Program-made: the position numbers and the translations under genes
The notes under the pieces: model-generated
The model's input: only the letters and a program-made list of their open reading frames with translations
What the model was told of the DNA's origin: nothing
Database searches by the model: none
Shown here: positions 47,922 through 56,611 of the stretch, piece after piece
How positions within the stretch are numbered: position 1 is the stretch's first letter
How the letters are laid out: the number at the start of each line of letters is the position of its first letter
NCBI RefSeq assembly: GCF_004367745.1
Contig: NZ_CP037993.1
Span: forward strand, 3,534,001-3,598,000
DNA from: Herbaspirillum huttiense
Lineage (GTDB): Bacteria; Pseudomonadota; Gammaproteobacteria; Burkholderiales; Burkholderiaceae_D
Direction of reading: 5' to 3'
Length of the DNA: 64,000 bases

Positions 47922-49421
47922 TCAGTCGTCTTCCGCGCCGCCGATCCCCAGTTCCTGGATCTTGCGGGTGATGGTGTTGCGGCCGATGCCCAGGCGCACG
48001 GCAGCATCGTTCTTGCGGCCGTGGGTATGTTTCAGGGCGATCTTGATGAGCGCTGCTTCAAACTGGCGACCGAGGATGTCCATCACCTCGGGCTGTTCGG
48101 AGGCCAGCATCTGCGCCGCCTCCACTTCCAGCAGCGAGATCCAGTTGCCAGCCGCTGCATCCGCCGGTGCAGCGGCGGACGTCGGATCGGCATACGCCAC
48201 CGGAGCGGCCACGGCAGCCGCCGAGGCGGGCGCGGAAACGGTCTGCGCCGGTTGCGGTGCATGGACGCGTTCTTCCACCAGATCCTGCGGCAGGTCCTTG
48301 ATCTCGACCGTCTGGCCCGGGGCCATCACGGTGATCCAGTTGCACAGGTTTTCCAGCTGGCGCACGTTGCCGGGGAATTCCAGCTGCGACAGGAACTGCA
48401 TCGCCTGCGGCGACAGGCGCTTGGCTTCCACGCCCAGCTGGCGCGCGCTCTGTGCCAGGAAGTAGCGGGCCAGAATGGGAATGTCTTCGCTGCGTTCGCG
48501 CAGGCTGGGCAGGCGCAGGCGGATCACGTTCAAGCGGTGGTACAAGTCTTCCCGGAACAAACCTTCACGTACACGCTGCTCCAGGTTCTGGTGGGTGGCC
48601 GCAATGACGCGTACATTGGCCTTCAGCGACTGATGGCCGCCGACACGATAGAAGTGCCCGTCGGACAGCACGCGCAACAGGCGCGTCTGCAGGTCCAGCG
48701 GCATGTCGCCGATTTCATCGAGGAACAGCGTGCCGCCCTCGGCCTGTTCGAAACGGCCACGGCGCATCGCTTGCGCGCCGGTGAAGGCACCGCGTTCATG
48801 GCCGAACAGTTCGGATTCCAGCAGGTCCTTGGGAATCGCCGCCGTGTTGAGCGCCACGAACGGCTGGCTGGCGCGCGGGCTGTGCTTGTGCAGGGCACGC
48901 GCCACCAGCTCCTTGCCGGAACCGGATTCGCCGGTGATGAGCACCGTCACGTTGGATTGCGACAGGCGGCCGATGGCGCGGAACACGTCCTGCATCGCAG
49001 GGGCCTGCCCGAGGATTTCGGGGGTCTGGGCCGCGCCCTGTTCGATATCGGTTTCGCGCAGGCTCTCGTCGAGCGCGCGGCGAATCAGTTCGACCGCCTT
49101 GTCGACGTCGAAGGGCTTGGCCAGGTATTCGAAGGCGCCGCCCTGGAAGGCGGAGACCGCCGAATCCAGGTCCGAGAAGGCGGTGATGATGATCACCGGG
49201 ATGCCGGGGTGCTTGGCCTTGATGGTCTGCAGCAGTTCCAGGCCGGAGGCACCGGGCATGCGGATGTCGGACACCAGCACTTGCGGCGTGCCGTTCTGCA
49301 GGGCTGCCATCGCATCGCGTGCGCTGGAAAAACTCTGCGTGGCGAGATTTTCTCGGGCCAGGGCTTTTTCGAGCACCCAGCGTATCGATTCGTCGTCGTC
49401 AACAATCCAGATTGGCTTCAT
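47922..49421 (-). CDS. ntrC: Nitrogen regulator NtrC (sigma-54 activator)
   Basis: Response regulator and enhancer-binding protein controlling nitrogen-limitation genes; 499 residues. The receiver domain has Asp9-Asp10 and phospho-acceptor Asp52 (VLVSDIRMPG). The AAA+ domain has Walker A GESGSGKE, GAFTGA and the Walker B LFLDEIGDMPL. An Ala/Pro-rich linker (about 405-435) is longer than usual. The Fis-type DNA-binding helix at the C-terminus is AAVRLGIGRNTITRKIQELG. It lies 138 bases after ntrB in the glnA-ntrB-ntrC order known from Herbaspirillum. Confidence 0.95.
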   Translation of the reverse strand: MKPIWIVDDDESIRWVLEKALARENLATQSFSSARDAMAALQNGTPQVLVSDIRMPGASGLELLQTIKAKHPGIPVIIITAFSDLDSAVSAFQGGAFEYLAKPFDVDKAVELIRRALDESLRETDIEQGAAQTPEILGQAPAMQDVFRAIGRLSQSNVTVLITGESGSGKELVARALHKHSPRASQPFVALNTAAIPKDLLESELFGHERGAFTGAQAMRRGRFEQAEGGTLFLDEIGDMPLDLQTRLLRVLSDGHFYRVGGHQSLKANVRVIAATHQNLEQRVREGLFREDLYHRLNVIRLRLPSLRERSEDIPILARYFLAQSARQLGVEAKRLSPQAMQFLSQLEFPGNVRQLENLCNWITVMAPGQTVEIKDLPQDLVEERVHAPQPAQTVSAPASAAAVAAPVAYADPTSAAAPADAAAGNWISLLEVEAAQMLASEQPEVMDILGRQFEAALIKIALKHTHGRKNDAAVRLGIGRNTITRKIQELGIGGAEDD

Positions 49422-49558
49422 AAATAACTTCTTCCTGCGTTGGTCATGCTGTTAATGCTCCCGCGATCCACGGCGCTTCTGGCGCCCTGTCCGCAGCCCC
49501 CTTGGTGGACCGGATGCCTTGCATCCACTCGGCTTTGGCGCGCCGCCTGCGGCCATGC

Positions 49559-50632
49559 TCACGGCAGCGGTATAAGTATTCTGAAATCGGTACAACCGGG
49601 CCGGCTGTCGCATTCGATGACACCCATGTGCTGATGCACGAAGGTCTGCGCCAGGGTCAGCCCCAGTCCGCTGCCGCCCTCGCGACCCGACACCAGCGGA
49701 TAGAAGATTCTTTCCTGGATGTCGGGAGGAATGCCCGGACCGTTATCGATGATATGCAAGTCTAGTGCCAGCCGGTATCTGACCTTGGATAGCGTCACCT
49801 GGCGCGAGACGCGCGTGCGCAGAATCAGCTCGCCATCACCGGCACGGATGCGGTCGGCCAGCGCTTGCGCAGCGTTGTGGACGATGTTCAGGACGGCCTG
49901 GATCAGTTGCTCCTTGTCGCCCCGGAATTCGGGGATCGACAGGTCATAGTCGCGCTTGATGCTCAGCCCCTGCGGGAACTCGGCCATCACCAGGCTGCGC
50001 ACGCGTTCGCAGACTTCGTGGATGTTGACGTCGCCCACGATGTGCGGGTGGCGGTGCGGGGCCAGCAGCCGATCCACCAGGGTCTGCAGGCGGTCGGCTT
50101 CCTTGATGATGACCTGGGTGTATTCGCGCAATTCCTTGAGGTGGCGCTCGGGCAACTCCAGCTCCAGCAGCTGGGCGGCGCCACGGATACCGCCCAGCGG
50201 ATTCTTGATCTCGTGGGCCAAGTTGCGGATCAGTTCCTTGTTGGCCTGGCTCTGGTCGAACATGCGCTCTTCGCGGTCCAGCTTGAGTTGCTGGACGTTC
50301 TCGCGCAGCTCCAGCAGCACCGGCCAGTCGGTACTGTCCAGGGGCGTGACGATGGTGTGGACCTGCAGCGGCTCGCGGTTGGCACGCTCCAGCACCAGGT
50401 CCAGGCGCTTGTCGGCGAACTGGTGTTCGATGGCCTGGTAGAACAGCGCGGTCAGCTCCTTGCCATTGAGGAAGAGCTCCGAGAGCTTCTGCTGCGAAAG
50501 CACCTTGAAGGAGCTCTCCAGCAGGTTCTCGGCGGCGGCATTGGCGTAGACGATGCCGCCATTGGCATCGAGGATGATCACGGCCGAGGCCAGCAGGTCG
50601 AGGCCATCGAGGGATGGGAGCGGTGTCTTCAT
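49559..50632 (-). CDS. ntrB: Nitrogen-sensing histidine kinase NtrB
   Basis: Cytoplasmic kinase that phosphorylates NtrC under PII control, 357 residues from MKTPLPSLDGLDLLASAVII (50632). I prefer this start because it matches the family's N-terminus; upstream in-frame starts at 50659 (ATG) and 50692 (TTG) exist, and Shine-Dalgarno evidence is poor for all. A PAS domain covers about 10-120 (VIILDANGGIVYANAAAENL). The His is in NLAHEIKNPLGGIRGAAQLL. The ATPase motifs are the N box VLNIVHNAAQAL and G motifs IIDNGPGIPPD and GREGGSGLGLTLAQTF. Confidence 0.93.
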   Translation of the reverse strand: MKTPLPSLDGLDLLASAVIILDANGGIVYANAAAENLLESSFKVLSQQKLSELFLNGKELTALFYQAIEHQFADKRLDLVLERANREPLQVHTIVTPLDSTDWPVLLELRENVQQLKLDREERMFDQSQANKELIRNLAHEIKNPLGGIRGAAQLLELELPERHLKELREYTQVIIKEADRLQTLVDRLLAPHRHPHIVGDVNIHEVCERVRSLVMAEFPQGLSIKRDYDLSIPEFRGDKEQLIQAVLNIVHNAAQALADRIRAGDGELILRTRVSRQVTLSKVRYRLALDLHIIDNGPGIPPDIQERIFYPLVSGREGGSGLGLTLAQTFVHQHMGVIECDSRPGCTDFRILIPLP

Positions 50633-50780
50633 GGGAGGATTCTTGATGCCTGGGGTCATGTCGTCTCGTGCCGGTCTGGCTGGATCTTGCAAAGGCTTGC
50701 CGCGGCGGATGTTGTTCCGGATCTGTTTTGACTAGCAATTTTCGGGCGCACTGCCCTGCAGCAGGCGGTGCGCCGCGCAT

Positions 50781-50810
50781 AAAAAAAGGGGAAGCAAGCT
50801 TCCCCTTTTT
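50781..50810 (-). terminator. Intrinsic terminator after glnA
   Basis: GGGGAAGC (50788-50795) and GCTTCCCC (50798-50805) form a stem; on the minus strand it is followed by seven Ts (50781-50787). It lies between glnA and ntrB, so ntrBC needs readthrough or an internal promoter. Confidence 0.88.
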
Positions 50811-50828
50811 CTCCGGATGCGGATTCGA

Positions 50829-52244
50829 TTACAGCGAGTAGTACATGTCGAATTCGATCGGGTGCGTGGTCATGCGGAAGCGCTGGACTTCCTGCATCTT
50901 CAGCTCGATGTAGGCATCGATCATGCTGTCGGTGAACACGCCGCCACGGGTCAGGAACTCGCGATCCTTGTCCAGGTACTCCAGGGCTTCATCCAGCGAA
51001 GCACAGACGGTCGGGATCAGCTTGTCTTCTTCCGGCGGCAGGTGGTACAGGTCCTTGGTGGCAGCTTCGCCCGGGTGGATCTTGTTCTGCACGCCATCCA
51101 GACCGGCCATCAGCAGGGCCGAGAAGCACAGGTACGGGTTGGCCAGGGGATCCGGGAAACGGGTCTCGATGCGGCGGCCCTTCGGGTTCGCCACGTGCGG
51201 GATACGGATCGAAGCGGAACGGTTGCGGGCCGAGTAGGCCAGCTTGACCGGAGCTTCGAAGCCGGGGACCAGACGCTTGTACGAGTTGGTGCCGGGGTTG
51301 GTGATCGCGTTCAGGGCCTTGGCGTGCTTGATGATGCCGCCGATGTAGTACAGCGCGAACTCGGACAGGCCGGCATAGCCGTCGCCAGCGAACAGGTTCT
51401 TGCCATCCTTCCAGACCGACTGGTGCACGTGCATGCCGGAGCCGTTGTCGCCAACCAGCGGCTTGGGCATGAAGGTTGCGGTCTTGCCGTAGGTGTGGGC
51501 GACGTTCCAGATCACGTACTTCAGGGTCTGGGTCCAGTCAGCGCGCTCGACCAGGGTCGAGAACTTGGTGCCCAGTTCGTTCTGGCCAGCGCCAGCGACT
51601 TCGTGGTGGTGCACTTCGACGGGGATGCCCAGGGATTCCAGGATCAGGGACATTTCCGAACGCATGTCCTGGAAGCTGTCGACCGGGGGAACCGGGAAGT
51701 AGCCGCCCTTGACGGTCGGACGGTGGCCGGAGTTGCCGCCTTCGATCTCGGCGCCGGTGCTCCAGGAAGCTTCTTCGGAGTCGATCTTGACGAAGGAACC
51801 GGACATGTCGGCACCCCAACGCACGCCGTCGAAGATGAAGAATTCGGGTTCCGGACCGAAGTAGGCGGTGTCGCCCAGGCCGGAGGACTTCAGGTAGGCT
51901 TCAGCGCGCTTGGCGATGGAGCGCGGATCGCGGTCGTAGCCCTTGCCGTCGGACGGCTCGATCACGTCACATTGCATGAAGAGGGTGGTCTCTTCCATGA
52001 ACGGGTCGATGTTGGCGGTGTTCGGGTCCGGGATCAGCAGCATGTCGGAGGCTTCGATACCCTTCCAGCCGGCGATCGACGAACCGTCGAAGGCGTGACC
52101 GGATTCGAACTTGTCGATGTCGAAATGCGAAACAGGCACGGAAACGTGCTGTTCCTTGCCACGGGTGTCAGCGAAACGGAAGTCGACAAACTTGACTTCG
52201 TTGTCCTTCACCATCTTCAAAACCTCTGCGGCCGTCCTTGCCAT
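50829..52244 (-). CDS. glnA: Glutamine synthetase, type I
   Basis: Makes glutamine from glutamate and ammonia, 471 residues, dodecameric GSI-beta. Active-site motifs: the Asp50-type loop in [15 protein letters not shown], the metal-binding [20 protein letters not shown], and [20 protein letters not shown]. The adenylylated tyrosine lies in DLYHLPPEE, so activity is probably modulated by GlnE. Sigma-54 and NtrC sites precede the gene (52357-52546), 113 bases or more upstream of the ATG. Confidence 0.97.
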   Translation of the reverse strand: MARTAAEVLKMVKDNEVKFVDFRFADTRGKEQHVSVPVSHFDIDKFESGHAFDGSSIAGWKGIEASDMLLIPDPNTANIDPFMEETTLFMQCDVIEPSDGKGYDRDPRSIAKRAEAYLKSSGLGDTAYFGPEPEFFIFDGVRWGADMSGSFVKIDSEEASWSTGAEIEGGNSGHRPTVKGGYFPVPPVDSFQDMRSEMSLILESLGIPVEVHHHEVAGAGQNELGTKFSTLVERADWTQTLKYVIWNVAHTYGKTATFMPKPLVGDNGSGMHVHQSVWKDGKNLFAGDGYAGLSEFALYYIGGIIKHAKALNAITNPGTNSYKRLVPGFEAPVKLAYSARNRSASIRIPHVANPKGRRIETRFPDPLANPYLCFSALLMAGLDGVQNKIHPGEAATKDLYHLPPEEDKLIPTVCASLDEALEYLDKDREFLTRGGVFTDSMIDAYIELKMQEVQRFRMTTHPIEFDMYYSL

Positions 52245-52356
52245 GCGAATCTCCTAAAACGAGGAAGTAGTATAAATTGGGGTGTTGAGCCGTTTTCTGC
52301 GACTGGATCTTTGCATTTGATACAACGGTCTTGCGCCGAACTCAGTCGCGGATGAT

Positions 52357-52372
52357 AGCAGATTCCATGCCA
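52357..52372 (-). promoter_or_regulatory. Sigma-54 promoter of glnA
   Basis: Read on the minus strand the sequence is TGGCATGGAATCTGCT, matching the -24 GG and -12 GC of TGGCACG-N4-TTGCA with two mismatches. Transcription would start near 52345, about 100 bases before the glnA ATG. Confidence 0.8.
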
Positions 52373-52460
52373 CCAACCTTTCAGGTGCGCCAATAATGGA
52401 AGTTTTTAGGGAGGACGCGCCAGTTGGGGCGCTGCGTGCGGTGCAGAGGCACTGCAGATA

Positions 52461-52546
52461 TGCATTATTTTAGTGCGAATTTTACAAAATGCACCGAACA
52501 AATGCATATTCGCGTGATTGAATATGAATTGCACCACTTTCGTGCA
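52461..52546. promoter_or_regulatory. Three NtrC-like binding sites upstream of glnA
   Basis: Three 17-bp elements resemble the consensus TGCACCA-N3-TGGTGCA: TGCATTATTTTAGTGCG (52461-52477), TGCACCGAACAAATGCA (52490-52506) and TGCACCACTTTCGTGCA (52530-52546). They lie roughly 115-200 bases upstream of the predicted start at 52345, an enhancer distance. The third is the best match. They are also upstream of the rhodanese gene on the other strand. Confidence 0.8.
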
Positions 52547-52604
52547 TGCGCCGTGTTGGGGCAGTCGCCTGATGAGCTGCATGGCGTGCACCAGCTTGGG
52601 AAAA

Positions 52605-52632
52605 TTGCCTAACTGTTTATATTGTTTAAAAT
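52605..52632 (+). promoter_or_regulatory. Candidate sigma-70 promoter of the rhodanese gene
   Basis: TTGCCT (52605-52610) and TAAAAT (52627-52632) are 16 bases apart, about 110 bases before the ATG. A modest match. Confidence 0.45.
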
Positions 52633-52744
52633 CATCTCCCTTGGGTGCACATCGCCTTCACTGGCTTCGTTGCGCTTCAGGGGCTTTCACCGGCATTCCT
52701 GCGCTTCCTTGTACGCGCTTCTTTCTTCTTCAGAGGCTTTACCC

Positions 52745-53206
52745 ATGAGCAACGATTCGATTCTCAGCATTGCCACCCAACGCGCGACCGACGGGCAACT
52801 GCCCTATGCCGGTGCCGTGACCCCGCAGGAAGCCCTGGCCCTGCTGCAGTCCGATCCCGCCATCAAGCTGGTCGACGTGCGCACCCGCGCCGAGCGTGAC
52901 TGGGTCGGCGTGGTCCAGATCCCGTCCGGACAGCATCTGGCCGTGCAATGGAATCTCTACCCCGAGGGCAAGCCCAATCCGCAGTTCCTCGAACAACTGC
53001 AGGAAGTCGCCCGGCCCGGTGAAGTGCTGCTGTTCCTGTGCCGCTCGGGCGTGCGTTCCAAGCATGCCGCCAAGCTGGCCACGGAAAACGGCTACACGCA
53101 GTGCTTCGATATCCTGGAAGGCTTTGAAGGCAACAAGGACGCCAACGGCCACCGCAAGACCATCGAGGGCTGGTGCAAGGCCGGCCTGCCGTGGGCGGGT
53201 GCCTGA
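52745..53206 (+). CDS. Rhodanese-like domain protein
   Basis: A 153-residue single-domain sulfurtransferase-type protein. The start MSNDSILSIATQRATDGQLP (52745) has AGAGGC 8 bases upstream. The rhodanese core is AIKLVDVRTRAERDWVGVVQ, then FLCRSGVRSKHAAKLATENG, where Cys in LCRSGVRS is the active-site loop, followed by LEGFEGNKDANGHRKTIEGW. The catalytic Cys is intact, so it can carry persulfide. It sits alone between glnA and the two-component genes and shares the NtrC-site region upstream. Confidence 0.85.
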   Translation: MSNDSILSIATQRATDGQLPYAGAVTPQEALALLQSDPAIKLVDVRTRAERDWVGVVQIPSGQHLAVQWNLYPEGKPNPQFLEQLQEVARPGEVLLFLCRSGVRSKHAAKLATENGYTQCFDILEGFEGNKDANGHRKTIEGWCKAGLPWAGA

Positions 53207-53221
53207 ACGAATCTGACGGAA

Positions 53222-53950
53222 TCAGGCCTGCAGGCTGCGCGCCTGCAGGGCACTGGCCAGCGACTGCAGCAGCAGGCTGATGGCGGCCTGGCCATCGGCC
53301 TCGGCGCGCAGTGCTTCTTCCACGCAATCCAGCAGCGCCACCAGTTCCAGCCGTCCCATGGTCAGGGCGGCTCCCTTCATGCGGTGCGCGAGCTGCACCA
53401 TCCTTCCCCGGTCGCCCTGCAGGCTGGCCTGTTCGAGCGCCGCCAGATCGTTGCGGGTGGTTTGCAGGAAGAGCCGGTCCAGATCCTGTCCATATTCCTG
53501 TTCTGGGGTCATGGCCTGGCCATCCTCTTCATTGTCGAGATCGCACCAGAGGGCCAGCAGGCGCCGGATGGCCTGTGTCTGCAGGGGCTTGGGGAGCATG
53601 CCGTCCATGCCGCTGTCCAGACAGCGCTGCACATGCAGGGCGTCGGTTTCGGCGGAAATGCCGATCAGCGGCGTATAAGGACGCTGGCGCTGCGTCTGTT
53701 CCAGCTGCCGCACCTGGCGGGCGACTTCCTGACCGGGGATGTCGGGCAGGAAGCAATCCAGCAGCACCAGCCCGTAGGGCCGCGCCCGGATGGCGGCCAA
53801 TGCGCTGCCGCCATCGGCCACGCAATCGACCTGGCAGCCGAGCCGCTGCAGGCGGTTCTGGATGGCGTAACGAATGGTGACGGAATCATCGACCAGCAGC
53901 ACGGCCGGTTCACGTTGCCCGGTAGTGGCGCTTTCCCTCTGGTGCGGCAT
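53222..53950 (-). CDS. Response-regulator receiver plus Hpt domain protein
   Basis: A 242-residue phosphorelay protein. The receiver domain (15-125) has Asp21-Asp22, phospho-acceptor Asp65 (LVLLDCFLPDIPG) and Lys121 (MLPKPL). The Hpt domain (150-230) has the phospho-His189 in LAHRMKGAALTMG. It lacks a kinase domain and a DNA-binding domain, so it can pass phosphate between a missing sensor kinase and a regulator. Its start codon directly follows the stop of the RcsB-like regulator (TAA ATG), so the two are coupled. Confidence 0.88.
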   Translation of the reverse strand: MPHQRESATTGQREPAVLLVDDSVTIRYAIQNRLQRLGCQVDCVADGGSALAAIRARPYGLVLLDCFLPDIPGQEVARQVRQLEQTQRQRPYTPLIGISAETDALHVQRCLDSGMDGMLPKPLQTQAIRRLLALWCDLDNEEDGQAMTPEQEYGQDLDRLFLQTTRNDLAALEQASLQGDRGRMVQLAHRMKGAALTMGRLELVALLDCVEEALRAEADGQAAISLLLQSLASALQARSLQA

Positions 53951-54676
53951 TTACAGCTCCTTGATCTGGTATTCGATCTTGAACAGTTCGTTGTCACTGC
54001 GCACGCCCAGCTTGCGGAAGGCCGATTGCTTCTGCCCGCTGATGGTCTTGACGCTGCGTGCGAATTTTTCCGCGATGTCGGTGACCGACATGCCGTCCAG
54101 GCAGCAGCGCAGGACTTCCCGTTCGCGCGGCGACAGGCTGGGCATGTCCGACAGCGAGTCCGGCGAGACGTCGGTGCCGCGCGGTCGCCGGCGCGGCGGG
54201 CGCACTTCGGGCTGGCTGCGCGTGGCCGCTTCGGCGGCCTGCATGATGGCCAGCTCGCGGGTCATGGTGCTGTTGAGATATTCGCGTCCCCGGCTGATGG
54301 TGCGGATGGCCAGGATCAGTTCGGCCAGCTCCTGCGATTTGCTGACGAAACCGCGTGCCCCCGCCTTCATCGCCATGGCCACCGTCGCCGGGCTGCTGTG
54401 GGCCGAGGTCACCAGGATCTTGGAACGCGGAAAGCGCACGCGCAAAGCGCGGATCAGGTTGAGACCGTCGATGTCATTGCTGCCCAGCGAATAATCGATC
54501 AGCAGCAGGTCGGCCGGCGAGGCGCGCAGGGCTGCCATGAGCTCCTTGCTGGTGGCGAAAGCGCCGACCACGGTGAAATCCGGCTCCTCGGCCAGACGCT
54601 TGGCCAGGCCGTAACGCACCACGGCGTGGTCGTCCAGCAGCGCGATGCGCAACGCCGATGCCAAGGTCCATGTCAT
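53951..54676 (-). CDS. RcsB-like response regulator (LuxR/NarL family)
   Basis: A 241-residue DNA-binding response regulator. The receiver has Asp15-Asp16, phospho-acceptor Asp61 (LLLIDYSLG) and Lys113 (FVSKSQ). The C-terminal GerE/LuxR helix-turn-helix (178-240) reads LSPREREVLRCCLDGMSVTD, then KTISGQKQSAFRKLGV, closely resembling E. coli RcsB (KTISSQKKSAMMKLGV). GAGGGG lies 7 bases before the ATG. The role is likely control of surface or biofilm genes, by analogy with RcsB. The histidine kinase partner is not in the window. Confidence 0.9.
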   Translation of the reverse strand: MTWTLASALRIALLDDHAVVRYGLAKRLAEEPDFTVVGAFATSKELMAALRASPADLLLIDYSLGSNDIDGLNLIRALRVRFPRSKILVTSAHSSPATVAMAMKAGARGFVSKSQELAELILAIRTISRGREYLNSTMTRELAIMQAAEAATRSQPEVRPPRRRPRGTDVSPDSLSDMPSLSPREREVLRCCLDGMSVTDIAEKFARSVKTISGQKQSAFRKLGVRSDNELFKIEYQIKEL

Positions 54677-54747
54677 GCGCTATCCCCTCGTATTCTGATC
54701 ATGTGAAGCCGCTGCGATGCATCATCAGCCCCCCTTCTGATGCAGCC

Positions 54748-54761
54748 GCTGACGAAGGCGT
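54748..54761. repeat. First copy of a 14-bp repeat before the DUF1800 gene
   Basis: GCTGACGAAGGCGT is repeated exactly at 54856-54869, where it forms part of a perfect palindrome. Here only the left half is intact. Confidence 0.7.
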
Positions 54762-54791
54762 TATTGTGGTCGAGCGCCGCCTTCCGGCGCA

Positions 54792-54805
54792 TAAGAATCG
54801 TCTGA
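54792..54805. promoter_or_regulatory. RcsB-box-like site
   Basis: TAAGAATCGTCTGA matches 12 of 14 positions of the E. coli RcsB consensus KMRGAWTMWYCTGS as I recall it. It is about 25 bases upstream of a possible -10 (TATACT, 54832-54837), the usual spot for an RcsB activating box. The divergent gene at 53951-54676 encodes an RcsB-like protein. Confidence 0.6.
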
Positions 54806-54854
54806 AAAACAGTGACAAATCGCAGAATTTTTATACTTTACCGCGCTTGCGGGA

Positions 54855-54874
54855 AGCTGACGAAGGCGTCAGCT
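54855..54874. promoter_or_regulatory. Perfect 20-bp palindrome before the DUF1800 gene
   Basis: AGCTGACGAAGGCGTCAGCT has 8-base arms around AAGG. It may be an operator or a leader hairpin; it lies 180 bases before the DUF1800 start codon. A degenerate copy is at 54748-54761. Confidence 0.65.
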
Positions 54875-55054
54875 TTGTAACACCCTGTATGAAGAACAAT
54901 GCTTGCTGCGCTACAGTGGCGCTCGGTCGCCGCAGTATGGGATCGCGGTACGGCCTGACCCGCGCATTACACTTTATTACAGCCCGCGTGCAAGTCCATC
55001 ACCATACTGGCCTGCAGCTGTTCTCCCCAATTTTCGACCTCGCGAGGCTCGTCG

Positions 55055-56596
55055 ATGCAAGCGCCCTTCAAGCAGCTTTTTCCTTCACGTTCAGCCTGGC
55101 TGATGCTGGCACTGGTTGCCTGCACCTTGGGGCAGGCCCAGGCGGCTGGACCGACTTCCGCCAGTGCCCCGCTGTCGGAACAGGAGCGCGCCCTGCACGT
55201 ACTCAACCGGCTCGCCTATGGCCCGCGTCCCGGCGATCTGGAGCAGGTGGAGCGCATGGGCGTGAAGCGCTACATCGACCAGCAACTGCATCCCGAGCGC
55301 ATCCCCCTGCCCGATGACTTGCAGGCGCGCCTGGCGGCGCTGCCGGGCCTGCAGATGACGCCGGCACAGTTGTTCGTCGACTATGGCCCGCCCTCCTTCG
55401 ACCGCAGCGCCAGCAAGGAAGACCAGCAGGCCGCGCGCCAGCGTGCGCCGCGCGAACTGACGCCGCAGTTCCACATGGCGCGGCTGCTGCAGGCTACCGA
55501 AAGCCCGCGCCAGCTGGAAGAAGTCATGACGGAATTCTGGGCCAATCACTTCAACGTCTTCGAAGGCAAGGAGTGGGTGCGCTACTGGGTGGGCGACTAT
55601 GAAAAGAACGCCATCCGCCCCTATGCCTTGGGCAACTTCCGCGATCTGCTGGGGGCGGTGGCGCATCATCCGGCGATGCTCTACTACCTCGACAACTGGC
55701 TCTCCAGCGGTGCCGGCACGCCCGGTGCGCGCGGGCGTTTCAAGGGGCTCAACGAGAACTACGCACGCGAGCTGATGGAGCTGCATACGCTGGGCGTAAA
55801 TGGTGGCTATCAGCAGGCCGACGTGATCACGCTGGCGCGCATCCTCTCCGGCTGGACCATCGATGTGGACGCCATGAAGGCCGGTGCCTCGCCCTTCCGC
55901 TTCGCCGCGCAACGGCATGACAACGGCCCCAAGATCTTCCTCGGCAAACCGCTGCAGGCGAGCGGCTATCAGGAAGGCGAAGCGGCGCTGGACATCCTAG
56001 CCAATCATCCGTCGACGGCACGCTTCATCTCGACCCAGCTGGCGGAATACTTCGTCACCGACCAACCCGATCCGGCGCTGGTGAACAAGCTGGCGCAGAA
56101 ATTCCTGGCCAGCCATGGCGATATCCGGGCCGTGTTGCAGACCCTGTTCGACAGTCCGCAATTCTGGGCCCGCAGCAATTACCAGACGCAATTCAAGACG
56201 CCGTACCAGTTCGTGGTCTCGGCCCTGCGCGCGGGTGATATTCCGGTGCGCAATCCCAAGCCGGTCAATGGCGAACTGGGGCAATTCGGCATGCCGCTGT
56301 ACGGCTGGCTCACGCCCGAGGGCTACAAGTATTCGCAGGCGGCCTGGCTCAATCCCGGCGCGCTGCTGCGGCGGATCAATCTGGCCGGCAACCTGGCCAG
56401 CGGCAAGTCACCGATCGCCCGCGTGGAAGGCGCGCCTGCGCCCTCCAATACGGAGGCGCCGCCGCTGGACGCAGCGACCTTGCTGCGCACCCTCGGCCCG
56501 GCGATCACGCCGGCCACCGCCGCACAGATCAATGCCGCACCTGAGAACCAGCGTGCCGGCCTGGTCCTGGGCAGTCCCGATTTCATGAAACGCTAA
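55055..56596 (+). CDS. DUF1800 secreted protein
   Basis: A 513-residue protein with a Sec signal (AWLMLALVACTLGQAQA, cleavage near residue 32) and the DUF1800 fold. Family motifs: ALHVLNRLAYGPRPGDLEQV at the start, EEVMTEFWANHFNVFEGK, NENYARELMELHTLGVNGGY, QADVITLARILSGWTID and HPSTARFISTQLAEYFVTDQ. The function is unknown. GAGG precedes the ATG at good distance. It is 15 bases upstream of the DUF1501 gene; the two families are often neighbours in diverse bacteria, suggesting a joint role outside the cytoplasm. Confidence 0.9.
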   Translation: MQAPFKQLFPSRSAWLMLALVACTLGQAQAAGPTSASAPLSEQERALHVLNRLAYGPRPGDLEQVERMGVKRYIDQQLHPERIPLPDDLQARLAALPGLQMTPAQLFVDYGPPSFDRSASKEDQQAARQRAPRELTPQFHMARLLQATESPRQLEEVMTEFWANHFNVFEGKEWVRYWVGDYEKNAIRPYALGNFRDLLGAVAHHPAMLYYLDNWLSSGAGTPGARGRFKGLNENYARELMELHTLGVNGGYQQADVITLARILSGWTIDVDAMKAGASPFRFAAQRHDNGPKIFLGKPLQASGYQEGEAALDILANHPSTARFISTQLAEYFVTDQPDPALVNKLAQKFLASHGDIRAVLQTLFDSPQFWARSNYQTQFKTPYQFVVSALRAGDIPVRNPKPVNGELGQFGMPLYGWLTPEGYKYSQAAWLNPGALLRRINLAGNLASGKSPIARVEGAPAPSNTEAPPLDAATLLRTLGPAITPATAAQINAAPENQRAGLVLGSPDFMKR

Positions 56597-56611
56597 CCGC
56601 TGGAGGCCAGC

